From assembly GCA_020635115.1 (NCBI GenBank), contig JACKAK010000005.1, positions 186,001 to 250,000 of the forward strand: a stretch of DNA of 64,000 nt, read 5' to 3'. The notes under the pieces are model-generated. The model made no database searches. It saw only the letters and a program-made list of their open reading frames with translations, and was not told the DNA's origin. Made by a program: the position numbers and the translations under genes. Numbering within the stretch: the first letter of the stretch is position 1; every line of letters begins with the position of its first letter. This DNA comes from Halobacteriovoraceae bacterium (GTDB lineage: Bacteria; Bdellovibrionota; Bacteriovoracia; Bacteriovoracales; Bacteriovoracaceae). This document shows positions 16,595-25,192 of this stretch, piece after piece.

Positions 16595-19412
16595 CCAAGT
16601 GCAAAGGGTTAGTAAAGTCATAAACGATTATCCCATTTTTTGAGAGGTTCAAATATAATCTTTTTCTCTCTATTGCCATACTATAAATGGTATCAAGCCC
16701 TCCATAAGTTCCAAGTAATTGCAACGATGTTGGGTTAGAAACATCATATACATGAAGTTCTTTGGTTGTGGATACTCCAACAAAAAGAATATTGTCGCTT
16801 AAAGCAAGTGCAGTTGATGTTCCCCCAACATTGACAATATTCTTTTGGATGAGATTATTTTTATCGCTTGCATCCAGGATAACAAGTCCATTAGAACCAT
16901 CTGCGACAAATACATACGAATCATTGGCCACAATGTCATTGGCAAACCCTGTAGTATCAAATTGGCCTAACATTAAGGGTGAACTTGGATCACTTATATT
17001 TGCAATTCCAACACCATTATTTCCATCTGCACCATAAAGATAGTCTCCAAATATAAAAAGTGCCTCATTGCCTTTAAAGCCAAGGGATCCTATTTGAGTG
17101 AGCGAACTTGGAGTAGATGTATCATAAATTCGAATTCCAATTGATTCAAAAGATCCGTAAACAATAGAATCCCTAACCACAATTTTCATAGGTGAGAAGC
17201 CTCCAGGAGGTGCCAGCTGCCCAATTAGTTCAGGTGAAGATATATTTGTGATATCGTAAATACTAAAACCTAACTCTGCATCTGCAGTATAGATCCTGTT
17301 TCTTTCGAAAGCGATATCAAGTTTTCTTGTATCTTTATGTCTTAATTCGCTAAGAGGAAAATCTGATGTTCGATAATTTGCAATACCAAATCCACCTACA
17401 TTATCGCTATAATACAGTTTGTCATCACTAACTATGATGTCTGTAATTTCTCCGGCCTCGAAGTTTATTCCAATATTTTGCCCAGGTAACTCTGAAAATG
17501 AAAATGCACGTGTACCTGAAAGATTATTGGCCATAAAAAAATGTGTACTATTTGCGATAATATCCTCTGCGATCCCGTGGGGGACATCGCTCCTAAAAGC
17601 CAACTTTGGATCTGTTTTATCGGACATATCAATAATACTAAATTCACTAAACCCTCCTATAATGATTGAGTCTTCTTTTACAGCAAGACCTTTATGACTA
17701 AAACCTGGAATCGAAAGTGAACCAACTACGTTCGGAGAAAATGTGTCTGAAACGTCTATAATTTCAATTCCTGCACTAGTGGAAGCAACAATATATGAAC
17801 CAATACTTTCTATATCAACAATGCTACCAGACAAATTAACAAATCCGATAACCGTCGGACTAGATGGCACCGACACATCCAATATCTGTAAAGCAGTTCC
17901 ACTACCAACATATAGATTATTTGCAGACCAAATCGGATCTGTAACTGAAGAAAAATCTGTAAATGTTGTAATCAAAGTAGGGTTAGCTTTGTCAGAAATG
18001 TCTATTATTTCAATTCCTGAACTAGAGGACAAGTATGCAATCGTTTCAGTACCGTTAACCGTGACGCCAAGAAAAGTACCACTATAAGTTGATTCATTGA
18101 TTGGATTCGAAAGAGGATTAGTAGTATCTGATACATTTACAATATGAAGATTGCTAATGTAGTCTAATACATAAACATGTGTTGCGCCAACATGCAACCT
18201 GTATGCAGAGCCGACAGTGTTCTCTTGTGCGTGAACAGTCAAATTTGAAGGGATGCTGGCATCAAGTATAATCAGACCATTAGCATAAGATGCAGTATAA
18301 AGGAAATTACCTGACATACCAATATCGTAATCCCTACTACCGCTATCATATCCACCGATTTGAACCGGAGCACTCGTTGGCATTGTTTGATCAAATACCT
18401 CGACACCTCCCTCATAACTGGCACAATAAATATAAGATCCTTCAACAAATAAATCACTACAACCGGCCTGAGAATAAAAATATCCTGAGGATGTTGGACT
18501 AAGAGGATTGGTAATATCAAATATCTCTATACCCGATGCTCTAGGATCTCTTATATTAATAGCATAGGAATAACTTACGTAGAGATAATTCTCAACTCTT
18601 TTCATATTGGAAAGGGTCGATCGATATAAAGTAGAAGAAGAAACAAGAGAGGGAGAAGAAGGATTTGATACATTATACGCAAACGGGTGTAAAGTCTGTG
18701 ATGAAGACGCAAACCCAAACATACTATGCCCTTCAATAAATAAAAATGGATTAGAAGCAGGAATATAGTGTGGACCTCCAAGAAGTGAAGGAGAGGCCTT
18801 ATTGGTAATATCTACGATGATATACTCAAAAACATCCCCAAGATAAAGTGTATTTCCTGAGATGGCGAGATCTAAAACTGAATTTGAAGCGGGGTATCCG
18901 CCTAATTCAATAGGATTACTTGGATCGACTATATCATATATCAAAAGACCATTTGTTCCATCTGCTAGATATAGATATCCCGAATCGGATATGATTTTAC
19001 TTGCTTCACCGGGTGTATCGACTTGACGTAGCAGTTGCGGATTAATTGGATCACTAATCGAAAATACAAGAAGTCCATCCGATGCACTACAAACATATAA
19101 TAGTCCTTGTTCATAGAGAAGAAACTGATAGTCAAAACCATTGTCTATTTTTTTTACCAGAATAGGTTCATTTGGACTAGAGACGTCGAAAACTGATAAT
19201 CCACGACGACCTTTACCAATATAAGCATAATCTCCAACCTTAGTAATACTCGTAGATATCCCCCCAAAATTTTTTAAAGAAATATCAACAGATCTAAAAT
19301 TATTCAAATTTGAATTACGCTCTTTTAGAGTGATTGTAATGCGACTTTTGCCACACGAATTAAGTAGTGAAAAAAAAAAAAGGACGAAGCCCAATTTAAA
19401 GTTCTTATACAT
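16584..19412 (-). CDS. LVIVD-repeat beta-propeller lipoprotein
   Basis: About 942 residues from the ATG at 19412 (a TTG six codons earlier is also possible; neither has a good ribosome site). A lipoprotein signal ends in lipobox LNSC. The rest consists of some 18-20 repeats of about 42-45 residues of the form V-x-x-xx-aYvA-xxxx-Gl-xIiDisdPxxPxxlg, with recurring IYDI, EIIDVSD and LYVAD elements. This is the LVIVD family, predicted to fold as beta-propellers, probably several in tandem. Such proteins sit on the outer membrane or cell surface and are common in deltaproteobacteria-like lineages; their ligands are usually unknown. It is monocistronic as far as can be seen, between a decayed barrel gene and a transposase remnant. 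Confidence 0.9.
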   Translation of the reverse strand: MYKNFKLGFVLFFFSLLNSCGKSRITITLKERNSNLNNFRSVDISLKNFGGISTSITKVGDYAYIGKGRRGLSVFDVSSPNEPILVKKIDNGFDYQFLLYEQGLLYVCSASDGLLVFSISDPINPQLLRQVDTPGEASKIISDSGYLYLADGTNGLLIYDIVDPSNPIELGGYPASNSVLDLAISGNTLYLGDVFEYIIVDITNKASPSLLGGPHYIPASNPFLFIEGHSMFGFASSSQTLHPFAYNVSNPSSPSLVSSSTLYRSTLSNMKRVENYLYVSYSYAINIRDPRASGIEIFDITNPLSPTSSGYFYSQAGCSDLFVEGSYIYCASYEGGVEVFDQTMPTSAPVQIGGYDSGSRDYDIGMSGNFLYTASYANGLIILDASIPSNLTVHAQENTVGSAYRLHVGATHVYVLDYISNLHIVNVSDTTNPLSNPINESTYSGTFLGVTVNGTETIAYLSSSSGIEIIDISDKANPTLITTFTDFSSVTDPIWSANNLYVGSGTALQILDVSVPSSPTVIGFVNLSGSIVDIESIGSYIVASTSAGIEIIDVSDTFSPNVVGSLSIPGFSHKGLAVKEDSIIIGGFSEFSIIDMSDKTDPKLAFRSDVPHGIAEDIIANSTHFFMANNLSGTRAFSFSELPGQNIGINFEAGEITDIIVSDDKLYYSDNVGGFGIANYRTSDFPLSELRHKDTRKLDIAFERNRIYTADAELGFSIYDITNISSPELIGQLAPPGGFSPMKIVVRDSIVYGSFESIGIRIYDTSTPSSLTQIGSLGFKGNEALFIFGDYLYGADGNNGVGIANISDPSSPLMLGQFDTTGFANDIVANDSYVFVADGSNGLVILDASDKNNLIQKNIVNVGGTSTALALSDNILFVGVSTTKELHVYDVSNPTSLQLLGTYGGLDTIYSMAIERKRLYLNLSKNGIIVYDFTNPLHLVTD

Positions 19413-19638
19413 AGATAGATTATATATCAAAAGTTCTACTTAATTAGTTTTAAATACTTAGAAACAAATATTTAAAACTATACTATCAAATCTGCCATAA
19501 TTTTGTGCCACTATCCACTAAGCGCAGGAAATCACGCAGCATGACTTGGCCGTGAAACATGAAAAAGCTATAATTGGTAATGGTATTTTCAAGGAGGATG
19601 GCCTATGGATTATCAAAAATTCTCGTTCCTAAGCTTTT

Positions 19639-20129
19639 ATGATGAAATTAACAGTGAACAAAAATGGAGAAAATAAATATTTTTATTTCTTGGCCATAAT
19701 TGATGTCTTCAACAGAGAAATAGTAAATTATCACATTGGCCACAGCTGTAAAACTAAAGACTTGCTAGTCACATTTAACGAGGCCATAGATAAACATAAT
19801 CCAAACTTAGATGATCTTGCAATTCGATCTGATAATGACCCTCTGATGATATCATTTATGTAGAAGAAATAGGTCTTGAATATGAATTTATTCCCATTAA
19901 ATGCCCAAATAAGAATGCTTATATTGAAAGTTTTTTCTCTATTTTAGAAATTCAGTTTTTACAAGTTTGGTACTTTAAAAATATGAGTGATGTGTTTGAA
20001 AAGTTGGTTAATTTTATTGAATTCTACAATACTGATAGATTGAATGGTTCACTCGATTACAATTCACCAATAGAGTTTAAAAATAAATTTAATAAAGGAA
20101 GTTATCAAAATTATCAGGTGTCAGCTTAA
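19639..20129 (+). pseudogene. IS3-family-like transposase remnant (rve integrase core, frameshifted, 5' truncated)
   Basis: The first part (19639-19863) encodes KYFYFLAIIDVFNREIVNYH and, later, IRSDNDP, matching the segment of an IS3-type OrfB that precedes and includes the second catalytic Asp. The frame then ends, but the neighbouring frame continues as VEEIGLEYEFIPIKCPNKNAYIESFFSILE, containing the catalytic Glu context, and ends LNGSLDYNSPIEFKNKF before TAA at 20127. A deletion of a base or so near 19862 explains the break. The upstream part with the first catalytic Asp and OrfA is missing. The sequence just after the stop (about 20139-20162, ending GGGGGTTGACA) could be the old right end, but I found no matching left end. 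Confidence 0.8.
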
Positions 20130-20225
20130 ATGCCGAGAGTTTTGTCCGAAATTTGGGGGTTGACAGGAATTTAGCTCTAGGGCCCTGAGTTTACATTTGA
20201 GCTATAATATATTTTTTTAAAAGAG

Positions 20226-20243
20226 GGGCCATCCATGGCCCCG
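20226..20243 (-). terminator. Hairpin terminator after the small lipoprotein pair
   Basis: GGGGCCAT-CC-ATGGCCCC is an eight-base perfect stem. On the minus strand it is followed by TCTTTTAAAA-type AT-rich sequence, and A-rich sequence lies on the other side. It sits 22 bases after the stop of the lipoprotein gene at 20266. Confidence 0.6.
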
Positions 20244-20265
20244 AGAAAAAATCCCATCCTTGGTA

Positions 20266-20646
20266 TCAATTATCTTCCTGATCTTGAATCATTTTATGTT
20301 TAAGTGTACCAGTAACTTTCACAGTATATGAATTAAAGAAAGGTAAAATTCTGGTAAAGAAACTATATATACCCGTACTATATTGTATGCTAAGATGTTC
20401 CAAATCGCCACAGCTCACATTATTATCTTCAAGAACTTCACTCACATAAGTTGTATCCCAAAAAAGTATCGGTAAAAATGCAGTACTCGTCGTTTCGTAC
20501 TCAAATCCGGCCTCATCAGAGATGTTTTCATCACTCAACTCTTTATCATACCAAATCCCATCTCCTGCACAATCTTTTGCAGTGACAATATGATGTCCAC
20601 TACAACTACAAATTATTAAGAGTGAAAGAAAAAGAAGAAGATTCAT
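20266..20646 (-). CDS. Small lipoprotein of unknown function
   Basis: 126 residues from the ATG at 20646. This start is decided by a four-base ATGA overlap with the upstream gene and by an AGAGGA site, so a longer frame to 20742 is rejected. The lipoprotein signal MNLLLFLSLLIICSCSG has a lipobox at ICSC. The mature part is short, with four Cys besides the lipidated one and many aromatic residues in the C-terminal half. It is translated with the upstream lipoprotein gene and closed by a hairpin terminator. No family recognised; its homologues may be confined to this lineage. Confidence 0.75.
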   Translation of the reverse strand: MNLLLFLSLLIICSCSGHHIVTAKDCAGDGIWYDKELSDENISDEAGFEYETTSTAFLPILFWDTTYVSEVLEDNNVSCGDLEHLSIQYSTGIYSFFTRILPFFNSYTVKVTGTLKHKMIQDQEDN

Positions 20647-21017
20647 AGAGCAATCCTCTTTGTTTTTTCTTCGTCTGTTTTTTCTCTCCCATATCCGTAG
20701 ATATAGACAGTATGAGGTAGATACATTCCCAAAGTTATCCATGAAAGAATATGCTGATAAATAGTTTGCTTAAATTCAAACGAGACTTGAGTGACGTCGA
20801 CAAAACCAGCTCTTAAAAGTTCTTTATCAAAACTAATTTTTTGCATACGTGGATAAGCTCCATAAAGGTAGAATGGAATCTCTTTTTTTATTTCAAATTC
20901 AATATGCTCTTTTGTTGTTGGTTCTGAAGTATGTGTGAGAATACCCCCACTTGATGAAATTTTGAGTTGGGTACACGAAGTGGATAAGAACAAAAAAAAG
21001 AAAAAAATAAACTTCAA
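20643..21017 (-). CDS. Small lipoprotein of unknown function, TTG start
   Basis: 124 residues starting at TTG, with AAAGGA six bases upstream. The signal peptide MKFIFFFFLFLSTSC has lipobox STSC. The mature domain is about 110 residues, with a beta-rich first half and a C-terminal segment ending in an arginine/lysine-rich tail (YGREKTDEEKTKRIAL). It overlaps the next lipoprotein gene by four bases, so the two are probably made together and may act as a pair at the outer membrane. I do not recognise a family. Confidence 0.75.
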   Translation of the reverse strand: MKFIFFFFLFLSTSCTQLKISSSGGILTHTSEPTTKEHIEFEIKKEIPFYLYGAYPRMQKISFDKELLRAGFVDVTQVSFEFKQTIYQHILSWITLGMYLPHTVYIYGYGREKTDEEKTKRIAL

Positions 21018-21042
21018 AAATGTCCTTTGTTTTCTCTTTTAA

Positions 21043-21071
21043 ATTGTTTCTTCTGTGACCTCGGTTGTCAA
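21043..21071 (-). promoter_or_regulatory. Putative sigma-70 type promoter of the lipoprotein pair
   Basis: On the minus strand a perfect TTGACA (21071-21066) is followed after 17 bases by AACAAT (21048-21043), four of six matches. The predicted transcript would start about 20 bases before the TTG start codon at 21017. Confidence 0.45.
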
Positions 21072-21204
21072 TAAGCTAAAGAAAAGATAAAGATTTTTTT
21101 TTGAATGGTAACACTTTGCTCTGATAATTGAGGTCAAAATGAAACCAGTATCCCTTTTTCTCTTGGATACAATGCGTCTTCTTGTTGATATCTTGTTAAT
21201 ATTA

Positions 21205-21221
21205 TTGGCATATTTATTGCT
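21205..21221 (+). promoter_or_regulatory. Putative sigma-54 (RpoN) promoter
   Basis: TTGGCATATTTATTGCT fits the -24/-12 consensus YTGGCACGNNNNTTGCW at every position except the CG after TGGCA. The GG and GC elements have the required spacing. It lies 69 bases before the ATG of the secreted basic protein at 21290. I found no obvious paired activator-binding repeats upstream. Confidence 0.5.
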
Positions 21222-21289
21222 TATAAAAATATAATCGAAAGGACTTTATAAAAAACATTGCAAAAGCAGGAACACAAAAAGGAGAATTT

Positions 21290-21829
21290 ATGAAGTACAC
21301 ACTTTTATTATTTCTATTGGCATTTCATTTACCAATGTTTGCTCAAGTAAATGATCATTCTCAAAATCGGCAACCTGAAAAAGCTCATCCAGGCCCGGGA
21401 CGCGGAGACAGAGGAAGAGACACTGAACTAAATGATAGAGGTCATAATCGAATCCCCTTCAGGCCTCTGATAGTAAATTATCGAGGTCAAAGGTTTTCAT
21501 CCCACTATGCAAATAGAATATTTTTAAAAAGAGATTTACTTCAAGTTTATGGACGTGGTCTCAATTTAGAAAGTTTTCCACTACAAAGAGTTGAAGTTTT
21601 TGCTCGACCTGTTTATGGCAATGTAACGATCACACTAGAAATTAATGGATTTCCAGTAGGAACTAGATCAAAAAGTTCTTTCTATAGAGATTTTGGCCCG
21701 CTCGTTTTTTACGTAAATCCTTGGCAAGCACGTGGCCCATGGCAATTGGTAGTGAATCAAGGGGAATTGTTTGTTGAGAGAATTGTATTTTTTCCTGAAA
21801 ATAGACCTCCTAGAAGACCAAGACACTAG
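21290..21829 (+). CDS. Small secreted Arg/Pro-rich protein
   Basis: 179 residues with a strong ribosome site (AAAAAGGAG). The signal peptide (about 18 residues, ending MFA) is followed by a disordered, Gly/Pro/Arg/Asp-rich stretch of about 40 residues. A compact domain of ~100 residues follows, with beta-strand character (for example YGNVTITLEINGFPVGTRS) and a basic tail ending PPRRPRH. It is probably periplasmic or surface-associated. It stands alone, preceded by a sigma-54-like promoter and followed by a strong hairpin, so it is likely an independently regulated unit. No family recognised. Confidence 0.8.
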   Translation: MKYTLLLFLLAFHLPMFAQVNDHSQNRQPEKAHPGPGRGDRGRDTELNDRGHNRIPFRPLIVNYRGQRFSSHYANRIFLKRDLLQVYGRGLNLESFPLQRVEVFARPVYGNVTITLEINGFPVGTRSKSSFYRDFGPLVFYVNPWQARGPWQLVVNQGELFVERIVFFPENRPPRRPRH

Positions 21830-21855
21830 ACGCAGACAAAACAGAAAAACAAAAA

Positions 21856-21883
21856 AATAAGGCCAAGACTTTTTGGCCTTATT
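21856..21883. terminator. Bidirectional hairpin terminator between convergent genes
   Basis: AATAAGGCCAA and TTGGCCTTATT form an eleven-base perfect stem with a six-base loop, between the plus-strand gene ending at 21829 and the minus-strand gene ending at 21906. Either strand could use it, although the T-runs are short. Confidence 0.7.
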
Positions 21884-21905
21884 AAATGAGCAAGGTCTTT
21901 ATTGC

Positions 21906-23012
21906 TTAATTGCAGATACAGTCAAAACCAATTAAGAGTCCTGTCGAAGAGCTGTATCTTTGATTACTAACAACACCAGTGTAACCGCAACTTGGGCCTG
22001 ATCCCCCCCAACCAGTAAAGACCCAATTGGAGCTTGGGATTGATGGACATCCACAAGTTGTGTTACCCCATTCAGGGCAAAATACTTCAGTACAACTTCC
22101 ACCACCTACGTTTGAACCTGAACGACAACCACATGCTGGAGAAGTTGGATTACTACTCCAAGAGCCATTTGAACATGAGTAAACAGCAAGCCCTCTAGCA
22201 TTAGAAGATGTAGTGTCATGAAAAGTATAGTTTCCATTCGGAACAGGGGAAGTCATAGAACTCAGATTTCCAGAACATGAAAATGTTATCGTTCCATAGG
22301 TCATGCCCCAACTTTTCGTTACTGTTTGATCACAAGTTGTTGGAGTCGGTGTCGGTGTAGGAGTCGGTGTAGGAGTCGGTGTCGGTGTAGGAGTCGGTGT
22401 AGGAGTCGGTGCACAGTAACAAGCAGGACAAGTATTACCGACGGATGGATCTGCACTATATTCACAACACTGTCCACTTTGCCCATTAGTTAAATTATAG
22501 GGATTAGGAGTCGAGTTAGAACAAGTGTTTTGAGTATATGTTCTATGATTAGATCCTCTATTGCCCCCACATGGACAACCAGTATTACAGCCAGATCCAC
22601 TACTCACTAATGACCAACCAGGATTTGTTTTTGGCCAAGAAATTGTCAGAGGCTGACAAATAAAATAATCCAATTGAAAATTTTTGATTATTTCACTTAT
22701 TTGAACGCTTGATCCCGCAGGTGTTGTTATCGTTTTTGGAATTTCTGTTAAATTATATACTGTGGCCGTAGAACATTCGTTTAGATCACTTACAGAAAAT
22801 GTGAAAGGCATTTTCGTAATGTTAATGTTCTCATTTCTATTACTAGAACAAGAAGCATAATAACATGTTTCACCACAAGTTACACTTTTGCAGTTGGTGT
22901 CATTAAGTTTGGGAGTGCAATCTTGCAAGTTGACCGCTGACAATGGAACAGCAAAAGCAGAATTTTTAAATAACAAGAGAATTAAAAACGAATATAAAAA
23001 TATATTTTGCAT
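21906..23012 (-). CDS. Secreted cysteine-rich protein with Thr-Pro linker
   Basis: 368 residues with a signal peptide of about 21 residues (ending NSAFA). The mature protein has two Cys-rich regions joined by an uninterrupted Pro-Thr dipeptide linker at about residues 201-228. The N-terminal region includes CGETCYYASCSS, CNTGCPCGG and CPACYC. The C-terminal region begins with a sushi/CCP-like core (NGNYTFHDTTSSNARGLAVYSC) and contains CGCRSG and TCGCP. Cysteine pairing indicates an extracytoplasmic, disulfide-stabilised protein. The modular structure (domain, flexible linker, domain) is typical of adhesins or carbohydrate-binding proteins, but I see no catalytic motif. The upstream region holds a decayed prepilin gene on the other strand. 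Confidence 0.8.
   Translation of the reverse strand: MQNIFLYSFLILLLFKNSAFAVPLSAVNLQDCTPKLNDTNCKSVTCGETCYYASCSSNRNENINITKMPFTFSVSDLNECSTATVYNLTEIPKTITTPAGSSVQISEIIKNFQLDYFICQPLTISWPKTNPGWSLVSSGSGCNTGCPCGGNRGSNHRTYTQNTCSNSTPNPYNLTNGQSGQCCEYSADPSVGNTCPACYCAPTPTPTPTPTPTPTPTPTPTPTPTTCDQTVTKSWGMTYGTITFSCSGNLSSMTSPVPNGNYTFHDTTSSNARGLAVYSCSNGSWSSNPTSPACGCRSGSNVGGGSCTEVFCPEWGNTTCGCPSIPSSNWVFTGWGGSGPSCGYTGVVSNQRYSSSTGLLIGFDCICN
22342..22411. repeat. Tandem hexanucleotide repeat encoding the Pro-Thr linker
   Basis: About eleven to twelve copies of a six-base unit alternating between GGTGTC, GGTGTA and GGAGTC (plus strand). All units keep the Pro-Thr reading frame on the minus strand, so changes in copy number alter linker length without shifting the frame. 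Confidence 0.85.
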
Positions 23013-23088
23013 AGATTTTATTTCTCAGTTTCACTATATATAAATAACATTGTACATTAATCTTAAAAATTTAGAAGGAAGCATATTT
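23013..23088. other. Leader region of the Cys-rich protein gene
   Basis: AT-rich sequence upstream of the minus-strand gene at 23012, with TTATATATAG about 20 bases from its start as a possible -10. No gene is seen. Confidence 0.3.
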
Positions 23089-23300
23089 TTGAAAAAATAA
23101 TAGAACGTTGGGAAATTATGGATTTACCCTTCTAGAAGTAATAATAACTCTCAGAATTATGACAATAGAAACATTGGGATTAAGCCAACTATTTCTGTCA
23201 ACTCAGAACATTACAATCGAGTAATGATATATATGAAATTGTTAATAAAATCAGCACCTTATTGGACAATTGTTCAGTTTGTCTGATTAATTTCGTGTGA
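23089..23300 (+). pseudogene. Decayed type IV prepilin (pseudopilin) gene
   Basis: After an AAGGA site and a TTG codon at 23089, an A6 run shifts the frame; with five A it would read on as KNNRTLGNYGFTLLEVIITL. GFTLLEVII followed by a hydrophobic helix is the class III signal of type IV prepilins, cut before Phe with Glu at +5. The frame reaches TAA at about 23222. A further in-frame segment, NDIYEIVNKISTLLDNCSVC, ends at TGA 23298-23300 and resembles the post-helix region of minor pilins. A helix residue that is normally small is Arg here (ITLRIM). Frameshift, nonsense codons and a missing C-terminus show it is no longer a functional gene. Confidence 0.6.
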
Positions 23301-23458
23301 CAGAATTTTAGTTCGATTTCCTATTCACCTCGTTCAGCAAGTCAAACAGGGAGACTATCTGGTTCTGGAAAATTAAAGCGTAAGAGTCTATCTTTTTTGT
23401 CAAAAAGCGAAGTCATCTAATTCATAACCTATTGTAATTTAAAGGTATCCTCTTTATT
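23301..23458. other. Non-coding remainder between the decayed prepilin and the leucine operon end
   Basis: About 158 bases with no supported gene, RNA or hairpin. Parts may be further prepilin-gene debris, but no frame is convincing. Confidence 0.4.
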
Positions 23459-24259
23459 TTAAATTCCGAAAAACTTAGGATCTCGCTTTTCTCTAAATGC
23501 CCTTAGCCCTTCAAAATGATCTTGTGTTCTTTGAGCAATTCCTTGGAAAGCGGCAAGTAATTGCAAATGATCATATAGATTTGAATTCTGAGCTTGCTTT
23601 AGGGCCTGTTTTGTTAGGGCAATACCAACAGGTGCTTTAGAAGCTATCTTTAGGGCCAATTTCTGACAGTCTTTTCTTGCTGTATCAATATCATAGACAT
23701 GATTTAAAAGACCTACTTTTAAAGATTCCTCATAAGACAAAATATCGCACGTTAAAAACATTTCCATTGCTTTTGCAAAACCTACAATTCTGCTCAGAAA
23801 AAAAGTACCTCCGTCACCTGGGACTAGAGAAAGGTTGGCAAAAGTTTCACCCATGCGGGAGTTCACTGTTCCAACACGAATATCACACATACAGGCCAAG
23901 TCTAGACCAGCGCCGACGGCCGCTCCATTGATATAAGCAATAATTGGAGTCTGCATTGACTCTATTGTTTGTGGGATTTTTTGAATATTTTGAGCGTAAA
24001 GATTTCGGAGTTCATTAGATTCACCAGCAAAAATATCTTCCTTTGTAAGCATTTTATCAATGTCCCCACCTGCGCAAAAATTTTTTCCAGCACCTGTAAC
24101 AACAACACATCTAATGGAGGCATCTCTTTCGCATATGTTTAGTTCTTCAATAAACTCATGAATTAGTTGAGAGTTCAGAGCATTGCTTTGATTTGGGCGA
24201 TTTAGAGTTAACCAACAGACAGAGTCTCTCACTTCTTTTAAAACAAGTTTTTTACTCAT
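23459..24259 (-). CDS. Enoyl-CoA hydratase/isomerase family protein
   Basis: 266 residues, crotonase fold. The oxyanion-hole segments are visible: CAGGDIDKM (after GAGKNF) and NGAAVGAGLDLACMCDIRV. The catalytic-region Glu occurs in MGETFANLSLVPGDGGTFFL, where the second acid position of classical hydratases (E in GxxPexGg) is replaced by Asp in PGDGG. That can shift activity toward another crotonase reaction. It is the last gene of the leucine operon, six bases after the HMG-CoA lyase gene. It may serve in short- or branched-chain acyl-CoA degradation; the methylglutaconyl-CoA hydratase role is better filled by the gene at 27128. Confidence 0.9.
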   Translation of the reverse strand: MSKKLVLKEVRDSVCWLTLNRPNQSNALNSQLIHEFIEELNICERDASIRCVVVTGAGKNFCAGGDIDKMLTKEDIFAGESNELRNLYAQNIQKIPQTIESMQTPIIAYINGAAVGAGLDLACMCDIRVGTVNSRMGETFANLSLVPGDGGTFFLSRIVGFAKAMEMFLTCDILSYEESLKVGLLNHVYDIDTARKDCQKLALKIASKAPVGIALTKQALKQAQNSNLYDHLQLLAAFQGIAQRTQDHFEGLRAFREKRDPKFFGI

Positions 24260-24264
24260 CTATC

Positions 24265-25179
24265 CTACTTTGTTAGAGTGTTATGTACTTTAGACATAGA
24301 TATTTTTTTAATTTCTTCGATAATTCTTTCTGATGCTTGGGTAAGTTTTTCAAGATCTACTCCACAATTGACACCTAGTTTTTGAAGAAAATAGACAAGA
24401 TCTTCAGTCGCTAAGTTTCCAGTTGCTCCCCTAGCGTAAGGGCAGCCACCTAATCCTCCAGCAGAAGAGTCAAATCGAGTGATTCCTTTTTCGAGAGAGA
24501 TAAGTGTATTGGGAAGTGCTAGTGAGTAAGTATCGTGGAAATGCATAGAGAAATAATCTTTATCAAATTCTTTCAGTAAATCATCTAGATATTGACTTAC
24601 CTGCTTTGGTCTTGCAATGCCTGTCGTGTCTCCGAGTGATACTTCTTGAACACCTTCGGATTTAAAAAATTGACATAAATCGACTAAATTCTTAAATGAT
24701 GTTTCTCCCTCGTAGGGGCACCCAAACACGGTAGAGATATAGCCTCGCATCTCAATTGAATTTTCCCTGGCCATTTGACAGACTTCTTTAATTCGAATCT
24801 TTGATTCTTCAATTGTTGCGTTAATGTTTTTTTTATTGAACTCATTACTTGTGGCCGTAAATAGTGCAATTGATTTCACATTACAACCAACGGCATTTTC
24901 CATTCCTTTTAAATTAGGAATTAAACAGATCCCTCTGATTTTTTCTTTTTTGATTCTAGGCTTCAGTTGAGTGTAGACCTCTGTAGCATCAGATAGTTGA
25001 GGAATTTTATTGGGTCTTACAAAGCTAGTGATTTCTATTTCTGTTATCCCACTATCTAAAAGTCCATTGATAAACTCGACTTTTTTTTCAGTTGAAATGG
25101 ATTTTTTTTCATTTTGTAGGCCATCTCTGGCCCCCACTTCAATAATTGTGACTTCTTTAGGAAAACGATTAAAATCCAT
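24265..25179 (-). CDS. mvaB: Hydroxymethylglutaryl-CoA lyase
   Basis: 304 residues, a TIM-barrel enzyme of the HMGL family that cleaves HMG-CoA to acetyl-CoA and acetoacetate, the last step of leucine catabolism. Visible signatures are the N-terminal VGARDGLQNE, SFVRPNKIPQ, the metal-binding HFHDTY, and the C-terminal cysteine-loop GLGGCPYARGATGN. The length is normal. A perfect AAAGGAGG site precedes the ATG. It lies between the biotin-carrier gene (13-base gap) and an enoyl-CoA hydratase gene on the same strand, in the classical liu order. Confidence 0.96.
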   Translation of the reverse strand: MDFNRFPKEVTIIEVGARDGLQNEKKSISTEKKVEFINGLLDSGITEIEITSFVRPNKIPQLSDATEVYTQLKPRIKKEKIRGICLIPNLKGMENAVGCNVKSIALFTATSNEFNKKNINATIEESKIRIKEVCQMARENSIEMRGYISTVFGCPYEGETSFKNLVDLCQFFKSEGVQEVSLGDTTGIARPKQVSQYLDDLLKEFDKDYFSMHFHDTYSLALPNTLISLEKGITRFDSSAGGLGGCPYARGATGNLATEDLVYFLQKLGVNCGVDLEKLTQASERIIEEIKKISMSKVHNTLTK

Positions 25180-25192
25180 TTAACCTCCTTTG

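Noticed and set aside
17419..18087. Two plus-strand open frames of 92 and 114 codons inside the LVIVD gene
   Set aside because: Repeat periodicity of the sense gene produces open complements; no ribosome site and no recognisable sequence.
19540..19640. Left end of the IS element
   Set aside because: No inverted match to the G-rich sequence at 20139-20162 was found, so the element's left boundary cannot be placed.
20647..20742. Longer N-terminus for the second small lipoprotein
   Set aside because: The ATGA overlap, an AGAGGA site and a lipoprotein signal at 20646 decide the shorter start.
22331..22420. Tandem repeat as a CRISPR array
   Set aside because: The units are six bases long, contiguous and keep a reading frame; there are no spacers.
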